Below, piece after piece: positions 6,213 through 9,758 of a stretch of 9,758 nucleotides of DNA. The stretch covers positions 1 through 9,758 of the forward strand of contig CAMGSV010000086.1 of assembly GCA_946061495.1 (NCBI GenBank). The letters are read 5' to 3'. Made by a program: the position numbers and the translations under genes. This DNA comes from an uncultured Spirochaetales bacterium (GTDB taxonomy: Bacteria > Spirochaetota > Spirochaetia > Treponematales > Treponemataceae). A model generated the notes under the pieces. The model was not told where the DNA came from and made no database searches. It saw only the letters and a program-made list of their open reading frames with translations. Every line of letters starts with the position of its first letter. Positions within the stretch are counted from its first letter, which is position 1.

Positions 6213-6857
6213 TTACAGGCGGGCCTGGGCCCTGTCACGGCCACGGGCAGCATCAGTCTGACCAGCATTCAATGACAGGGACTTCTCGTAGGCAGCCACA
6301 GCAGAGCGATAGCTCCCAGCCATCTCACGGGCATAGCCCAGCCGCATCCACCAGTAGTCCAGCAGCGGCTCCAACCGCACCGCCATGGTGAGGGAAATGT
6401 CGGCATGCTGGTACCTTCCCTGACGGATATAAATCTCACCCATGAAATAATAGGCGGAACCAACACGACCGCCCGAATTGGGGACGTAAGAAATATACTG
6501 TTCGAAAAGCTCAAGAGCCTCGCGGTTCTTGCCCAGATAGAACTTAGCCTCCCCCAGAATCTCTATCAGCCGGTGGTCGTAGGCATTCACCCGCAGGCCC
6601 GCATTGGCCCACTGCTCCGCCTCGGCATACTGGCGGTTCTTCACCAGGCTCCAACACATCACCACGTAGGAGTCCAGGTTGTTGGGGTTGGCCACCAGCT
6701 CCTGCTGGCACACCGCAATGGCCTGGGCATACTGGCCGTTGTAATACAATTGGAGGGCATCCTGCTTCTGCTGGCCAAAGGAAAGTCCTGCAAGGAGCAG
6801 GGCGGCAAGAACTGCCAGAATAAATTTATGGGTGGAAAATGCAACATTCGCTTTCAT
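6213..6857 (-). CDS. Exported TPR-repeat protein
   Basis: A 214-residue protein starting at 6857 with AAGGAAG 5-6 nt upstream. Residues 1-28 are a signal peptide (hydrophobic ILAVLAALLLAGLSFG, then QQ) with no lipobox Cys, so the product is expected in the periplasm. From residue 33 it is made of tetratricopeptide repeats: DALQLYYNGQYAQAIAVCQQ, then YAEAEQWANAGLRVN, NREALELFEQYISYVPN, GRYQHADISLTMAVRLEP and GSYRSAVAAYEKSLSLN. That is about five TPR units covering nearly all of the mature chain, as in protein-protein scaffolds. The partner is unknown. It follows the bactofilin gene by 9 bp, and the mtaB start lies near its end, so it is part of the same transcript. The C-terminal RGRDRAQARL is basic and probably flexible. 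Confidence 0.88.
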   Translation of the reverse strand: MKANVAFSTHKFILAVLAALLLAGLSFGQQKQDALQLYYNGQYAQAIAVCQQELVANPNNLDSYVVMCWSLVKNRQYAEAEQWANAGLRVNAYDHRLIEILGEAKFYLGKNREALELFEQYISYVPNSGGRVGSAYYFMGEIYIRQGRYQHADISLTMAVRLEPLLDYWWMRLGYAREMAGSYRSAVAAYEKSLSLNAGQTDAARGRDRAQARL

Positions 6858-6866
6858 ATTTCTTCC

Positions 6867-7226
6867 TTATCTTGTCATAGTGCATTTGCCGCTGAAGCTG
6901 CAACCAGGCTCCAGAGCCACCTCGGCAGAGGAAATGTCGCCCGTGACAGAACCTGAGGAGGCCACAAAAACAATGCGCTTTGCATCGATGTTTCCCTGGA
7001 CCTTGCCGCGAACCAGCACCCGGTCGGCCACAATGTCCGCCACCACCACAGCGCTGGTATCCACCACCAAGTCACTGGTGGCATCGATAGTGCCCTTCAT
7101 CGTGCCTTTAATCATGAAGGGCTCGGAAAATTTGATCTGTCCGGTAAAGGAGATGTCGGAAGCCAAGACCGTGTCGAAGTCCTCCTCCTCCAAGTCAAGA
7201 ATTGAAATGTCTTTTGTCTCGAACAT
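6867..7226 (-). CDS. Bactofilin family cytoskeletal protein
   Basis: A 119-residue protein starting at ATG 7226 (MFETKDISI). The frame reaches 7325, but that longer N-terminus runs through the promoter. Residues 1-25 are an acidic lead (LDLEEEDFDTVL). Residues 26-115 are short beta-strand repeats with Gly at turns (ISFTGQIKF, FMIKGTMKGTIDA, DLVVDTSAVVVADIVADRVLVRGKVQGNIDA, GSVTGDISSAEVALEPG), matching the right-handed beta-helix of bactofilins. The chain ends with CSFSGKCTM. Bactofilins polymerise without nucleotide into filaments that organise cell-wall synthesis, cell shape or stalk proteins. Here it is first in an operon with an exported TPR protein, a lipoprotein and a barrel protein, which suits a scaffold at the envelope. 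No Shine-Dalgarno is visible; see the promoter at 7234-7262. Confidence 0.9.
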   Translation of the reverse strand: MFETKDISILDLEEEDFDTVLASDISFTGQIKFSEPFMIKGTMKGTIDATSDLVVDTSAVVVADIVADRVLVRGKVQGNIDAKRIVFVASSGSVTGDISSAEVALEPGCSFSGKCTMTR

Positions 7227-7233
7227 AGGTTCA

Positions 7234-7262
7234 ACTCTAATGGGAAAGGGCCTTTCCGTCAA
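7234..7262 (-). promoter_or_regulatory. Leaderless sigma-70-like promoter of the bactofilin operon
   Basis: On the minus strand TTGACG (7257-7262), a 17-bp spacer and TAGAGT (7234-7239) form a good promoter. The -10 ends 7 nt before the ATG at 7226, so transcription should begin at the start codon. There is no Shine-Dalgarno in TGAACCT, the 7 bases before the ATG. Confidence 0.7.
7243..7257. promoter_or_regulatory. 15-bp perfect palindrome in the promoter spacer (candidate operator)
   Basis: GGAAAGG-G-CCTTTCC is a perfect 7-bp inverted repeat with one central base. It occupies nearly the whole spacer between the -35 and -10 hexamers of the bactofilin promoter and touches the last base of the -35. 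A dimeric repressor bound here would block RNA polymerase. The regulator is unknown. Confidence 0.55.
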
Positions 7263-7284
7263 GACTGGAATCAAAAAATAATGC

Positions 7285-7313
7285 TTGCCTAAATCGAAAG
7301 ATAAGTCTATGCT
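7285..7313 (+). promoter_or_regulatory. Candidate sigma-70-like promoter for pta
   Basis: TTGCCT (7285-7290) and TATGCT (7308-7313) are 17 bp apart, with two mismatches in each hexamer. The start would be near 7320, leaving a leader of about 30 nt that carries the GAGAGGA ribosome binding site. TATAAG (7313-7318) and TATTAT further down are alternative -10 elements. It is divergent from the bactofilin promoter, and the two -35 boxes lie about 22 bp apart. Confidence 0.4.
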
Positions 7314-7351
7314 ATAAGACACCATTCTATATATTATTGAGAGGATTGCAT

Positions 7352-8356
7352 ATGAACTTTGTTGAGGAAATGAAGAAGAAGGCCGGTGAGTACCAGAACA
7401 GCCTTGTACTTCCAGAGGGTGCCGAGGAGCGCACCGTCATTGCCGCCGCCGCCATCGTGGCAGAGAAGCTGGCCAAGGAGGTCATCCTGCTAGGCAAGGA
7501 GGAGGACATCAGGAAGACTGCCGAAAGCAAGGGCGTGAAGCTCGACGGAATCACCCTGATGGATCCTGCAACCTCCCCCTGGAACCAGGAATTCGCCAAG
7601 GAGTACTACGAGCTGCGGAAGAGCAAGGGAATGACGCCAGAGCAGGCAGCAGAAGATATCAAGCACTTCCTGCGGTTCGGTGCCATGATGGTACGCCTGG
7701 GCAAGGCCGATGCCATGATTGCCGGCGCCCTTTCCTCCACCGCCGATGTGCTGCGGGCTGGACTTACCATCATCGGAACTGCCCCCGGCATGACCACCGC
7801 CTCCTCCTGCTTCGTGATGGACACCCACAATCCCAAGTGGGGCGCCAACGGCCTGATGATTTTCTCCGACTGCGCCGTCATCCCCCTGCCCTCCGCCGCC
7901 CAGCTGGCAGACATTGCCGTTTCCGCAGCAGATTCCTGCCGCCAGATGATTGGTGCCGAGCCAGTGGTTGCCATGATGTCCTTCTCCACCAAGGGCTCCG
8001 GCGGCAAGAACGAGAACGTGCTGCGGGTGCAGGAAGCTGTCAAGCTGGCCAAGGAAAAGGCCCCCAACCTGCTGCTGGACGGTGAGCTCCAGGCCGACGC
8101 CGCCCTGATTCCCGACGTCACCGAGAAGAAGGCTCCCGGCAGTCCCATCACCGGCAAGGTGAACACCCTGATCTTCCCCGACCTGGGAGCGGGAAACATC
8201 GGCTACAAGCTGGTGCAGCGCCTGGCCGGTGCCGATGCCTATGGCCCCTTCCTGCAGGGATTTGCCAAGCCCATCAGCGACTTGTCCAGAGGATGCTCTG
8301 CTGACGACATCGTTGCCACCGCAGCCGTTACTCTGGTGCAGGCCGGCAAGAAATAA
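7352..8356 (+). CDS. pta: Phosphate acetyltransferase
   Basis: Interconverts acetyl-CoA plus phosphate with acetyl phosphate plus CoA in the cytosol, the step before acetate kinase in fermentative ATP generation. The 334-residue protein has the length of the short, single-domain Pta (PTA_PTB family). Visible signature stretches include LPEGAEERT near the N-terminus, then SSTADVLRAGL, ASSCFVMD, FSDCAVIPLP, SFSTKGSGG, LDGELQADAALIPDV and FPDLGAGNIGYKL. The C-terminus carries the family pattern SDLSRGCSADDIV. The start at 7352 has GAGAGGA 6 nt upstream; a TTG at 7337 is not needed. Codon use is strongly biased to C/G-ending codons, as for a highly expressed gene. It is transcribed alone and is followed by an intrinsic terminator. 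No acetate kinase gene is in the window. Confidence 0.97.
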   Translation: MNFVEEMKKKAGEYQNSLVLPEGAEERTVIAAAAIVAEKLAKEVILLGKEEDIRKTAESKGVKLDGITLMDPATSPWNQEFAKEYYELRKSKGMTPEQAAEDIKHFLRFGAMMVRLGKADAMIAGALSSTADVLRAGLTIIGTAPGMTTASSCFVMDTHNPKWGANGLMIFSDCAVIPLPSAAQLADIAVSAADSCRQMIGAEPVVAMMSFSTKGSGGKNENVLRVQEAVKLAKEKAPNLLLDGELQADAALIPDVTEKKAPGSPITGKVNTLIFPDLGAGNIGYKLVQRLAGADAYGPFLQGFAKPISDLSRGCSADDIVATAAVTLVQAGKK

Positions 8357-8410
8357 ATTTTCCAGCAGCCAACAAGAAATGCAGCTGCCGATAAAAATGT
8401 AAAACAACAG

Positions 8411-8447
8411 CTGCCACCATGGTTCTCCTCGGTGGCAGTTTTTTTTT
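8411..8447 (+). terminator. Intrinsic terminator of pta
   Basis: CTGCCACC (8411-8418) pairs with GGTGGCAG (8431-8438) in a perfect 8-bp stem with a 12-nt loop, followed directly by nine T (8439-8447). It starts 54 bp after the pta stop. Confidence 0.93.
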
Positions 8448-8468
8448 GATGGCGAAAGTTTGAACAAC

Positions 8469-8505
8469 AAATCAGGGAGAATTTCCCTCAAATTTCCCCT
8501 GATTT
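8469..8505 (-). terminator. Long hairpin downstream of deoC, probable terminator
   Basis: AAATCAGGG (8469-8477) pairs perfectly with CCCTGATTT (8497-8505). The interior AATTT/AAATT extends the stem by 5 bp after a 2x2 internal loop, around a 5-nt loop. On the minus strand it comes 13 bp after the deoC stop. The sequence that follows (GTTGTTC) is only mildly T-rich, so termination may be weak, or the hairpin may protect the 3' end. It lies between two convergent genes. Confidence 0.6.
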
Positions 8506-8518
8506 CCTCATGGAGCCC

Positions 8519-9175
8519 TCACTCCAGCTCCGCCATAATCGCAAGCCCCGCCGAACAGCCGATTCTACTGGCACCAGCGGCCACCATGGCCAGAACATCC
8601 TTGGCGGTACGAATTCCTCCGGCGGCCTTCACTCCTATGTCGGGGCCCACTGTCTTCCGCATCAGTGATACTGCCTCCACCGTGGCACCACTATCACCAA
8701 AGCCCGTGGAGGTTTTCACAAAGTGGGCGCCGGCCCGCACCGCAGCCTGGCAGCAGGACACAATCTCTGCGTCAGTGAGGTAGCATACCTCCAGAATAAC
8801 CTTTACCCGGGCATCCTTGCTGGCCTGCACCACGGCGGCAATGTCTGCCTCCACATCATCAAAGCGGCCCTCCTTGGCAGCCCCCACGTCTATCACCATG
8901 TCCACCTCGGTAGCACCCTGGGCAACCGTCCAGGCAGCCTCCGCCACCTTAATCGGGGAGCTGGTGGCCCCCAGGGGAAATCCCACCACTGTGCAAACCG
9001 CCACCTCAGAACCAGCCAAAAGCCGGGCCGCCAGCGGCACATGGACCGGGTTCACACAAACTGAGGCAAAGCCATAGCTCTTGGCCTCGGCACACAGCGT
9101 TTCTATGTCCTCCCGGCGGGCTACCGCCTTCAGAATCGTGTGGTCGATGAGGGCCGCCACTGCTGTCTTTTCCAT
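8519..9175 (-). CDS. deoC: Deoxyribose-phosphate aldolase
   Basis: A cytosolic class I aldolase that splits 2-deoxy-D-ribose 5-phosphate into acetaldehyde and glyceraldehyde 3-phosphate, the last step of deoxynucleoside breakdown. The 218 residues match the short bacterial DeoC form. Visible landmarks are IDHTILK at 10-16, VGFPLGATSS at 64-73, VDMVIDVGAAKEG with Asp92, the Schiff-base lysine in HFVKTSTGF (Lys154), and VKAAGGIRT with the second catalytic lysine (Lys183). The start at 9175 has an excellent AAGGAG about 7-8 nt upstream. It stands alone, convergent with pta and divergent from the metal-binding lipoprotein gene. No deoA, deoD or deoR is in the window, so regulation cannot be read from neighbours. 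Confidence 0.97.
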   Translation of the reverse strand: MEKTAVAALIDHTILKAVARREDIETLCAEAKSYGFASVCVNPVHVPLAARLLAGSEVAVCTVVGFPLGATSSPIKVAEAAWTVAQGATEVDMVIDVGAAKEGRFDDVEADIAAVVQASKDARVKVILEVCYLTDAEIVSCCQAAVRAGAHFVKTSTGFGDSGATVEAVSLMRKTVGPDIGVKAAGGIRTAKDVLAMVAAGASRIGCSAGLAIMAELE

Positions 9176-9223
9176 ACTACATCTCCTTGCTGAATTTGAA
9201 CCTGATGCCAGTCAAAAGGAACC

Positions 9224-9250
9224 GGCTATAGCCAAATTCACGAAAATTTG
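9224..9250. promoter_or_regulatory. Two dyads in the deoC/metal-lipoprotein intergenic region (candidate operators)
   Basis: GGCTATAGCC (9224-9233) is a perfect 10-bp palindrome. It overlaps by one base a 6-6-6 inverted repeat, CAAATT-N6-AATTTG (9233-9250). The second ends exactly where the extended -10 of the 9265 gene begins. Either could bind a dimeric regulator, for example a Fur/Zur- or DtxR/TroR-type metal sensor, but neither matches a consensus I can name with confidence. Confidence 0.4.
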
Positions 9251-9260
9251 CTATATTATA
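9249..9260. promoter_or_regulatory. Bidirectional -10 region, extended -10 for the 9265 gene
   Basis: On the plus strand TG-C-TATATT (9249-9257) is an extended -10 element, and 7 bases separate it from the ATG at 9265, which points to a leaderless mRNA. On the minus strand the same DNA holds a perfect TATAAT (9255-9260) that could start a deoC transcript with a leader of about 70 nt. No clear -35 is seen in either direction. Confidence 0.5.
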
Positions 9261-9264
9261 CACC

Positions 9265-9758
9265 ATGAAAGGAATTAAATCATCATGCAATCCCACGGGA
9301 AAAGCCCGCACGGAAATTTCCATCTCCAGATTCGCCGCCCTGCTGGCCCTTCTGATGCTGGCATCCATGATTTTCGGAGGCTGCAACAAGAAGGTGTCCC
9401 CTCCTGCCAGTTCTTCTGCAGCCGAGGGGGAGAACCAGCTCACCATCACCGCCAGCTTCTATCCATTGTATGTCATGCTCCTCAACATTACGGAAAACGT
9501 GCCTGGTCTGAGCCTGAACCTGATGGCTCCTGCGGACACCGGCTGCCTCCACCACTACCATCTGTCTCCGGCAGACATGAAACTGCTGCAGGACACGGAC
9601 ATCATGGTGGTGAACGGCGCCCACATGGAGGAATTCATGGACAAGGTGCTGGAGACCCTGGACCAGAATGCCATCGTCACCGCCACAGGAGACTGGCCCC
9701 TGGTGGATGACAATCCCCACGTCTGGGTCTCCCCCGCTGGCGCCATCCATCAGGTCCA
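9265..9758 (+). CDS. ZnuA/TroA-type metal ABC transporter substrate-binding lipoprotein (3' partial)
   Basis: The first 164 codons of a metal-binding solute receptor (PF01297-type family), which would deliver Zn or Mn to an ABC permease outside the window. Residues 1-40 are a long lipoprotein signal: a polar n-region (1-22), a hydrophobic core (FAALLALLMLASMIFG) and the lipobox FGGC with Cys40, then a Ser/Glu linker. The mature domain begins TITASFYPLYVMLLNIT and carries the expected ligand sites: GCLHHYHLSP (His96, 97, 99), VVNGAHME (His120) and NPHVWVSP (His152). DTGCLHHYHL replaces the more usual HDY/HEY loop. No Shine-Dalgarno precedes ATG 9265. An AAAGGA followed by ATG at 9285 exists, but that ATG is in another frame and would give no signal peptide. 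Metal choice cannot be decided from the N-terminal half. Confidence 0.9.
   Translation, partial: MKGIKSSCNPTGKARTEISISRFAALLALLMLASMIFGGCNKKVSPPASSSAAEGENQLTITASFYPLYVMLLNITENVPGLSLNLMAPADTGCLHHYHLSPADMKLLQDTDIMVVNGAHMEEFMDKVLETLDQNAIVTATGDWPLVDDNPHVWVSPAGAIHQV

Noticed and set aside
7490..8491. A 333-codon open frame on the minus strand opposite pta
   Set aside because: It is Gly/His/Gln-rich low-complexity sequence produced by the strong C/G third-position bias of pta on the other strand. It has no domain, no Shine-Dalgarno and crosses the pta terminator.
9285..9710. Plus-strand frame starting at ATG 9285, preceded by AAAGGA
   Set aside because: The spacing to AAAGGA is long and the product lacks any family feature. 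The frame from 9265 gives a lipoprotein signal and the full metal-binding motif set.

Overview
The window looks like a stretch of moderately GC-rich chromosome from a spirochaete, most likely a treponeme-like host-associated species. This is inferred, not proven. The grounds are a bactofilin whose N-terminus resembles treponemal bactofilins as I remember them, two genes with spirochaete-style lipoproteins, a PorV/UPF0164-like outer-membrane barrel, and dense operons of envelope genes beside housekeeping metabolism. I see no rRNA, tRNA, CRISPR array, insertion sequence or prophage. No gene-free stretch exceeds about 165 bp.

Layout. (1) 1-1183, minus: one uninterrupted reading frame that starts as a lipoprotein and runs straight into a GT-C-type polytopic membrane protein, which leaves the window. 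(2) 1231-1869, plus: an unrecognised His-rich cytosolic protein, divergent from region 1 across a 47-bp gap. (3) 1894-2319, minus: a small helical/coiled-coil protein with its own sigma-70-like promoter and a 5' leader. (4) 7226 down to 2442, minus: a five-gene operon-like block of bactofilin, TPR protein, MtaB-like tRNA methylthiotransferase, lipoprotein and outer-membrane beta-barrel, with gaps of 1-9 bp or short overlaps except for a less certain mtaB start. (5) 7352-8356, plus: phosphate acetyltransferase (pta), divergent from region 4 and followed by a clear intrinsic terminator. (6) 8519-9175, minus: deoxyribose-phosphate aldolase (deoC), convergent with pta. (7) 9265-9758, plus: the N-terminal part of a ZnuA/TroA-type metal-binding lipoprotein, divergent from deoC and cut by the window end.

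How the parts work together. Pta makes or uses acetyl phosphate in fermentative acetate metabolism. DeoC splits deoxyribose 5-phosphate into acetaldehyde and glyceraldehyde 3-phosphate, feeding central metabolism. The bactofilin operon combines a cytoskeletal scaffold, a secreted TPR protein, a lipoprotein and an outer-membrane protein, which suggests an envelope task, with a translation-fidelity tRNA enzyme embedded in it.

The most interesting patterns are regulatory. Four transcription units start with an ATG only 5-8 nt after a -10 hexamer and lack a Shine-Dalgarno, as expected for leaderless mRNAs, while the downstream or leadered genes mostly have good Shine-Dalgarno sequences. In the bactofilin promoter a perfect 15-bp palindrome fills the -35/-10 spacer. 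Other points are the lipoprotein/GT-C fusion, an in-frame 15-bp tandem repeat made of dyads, and a His-rich insertion in MtaB.
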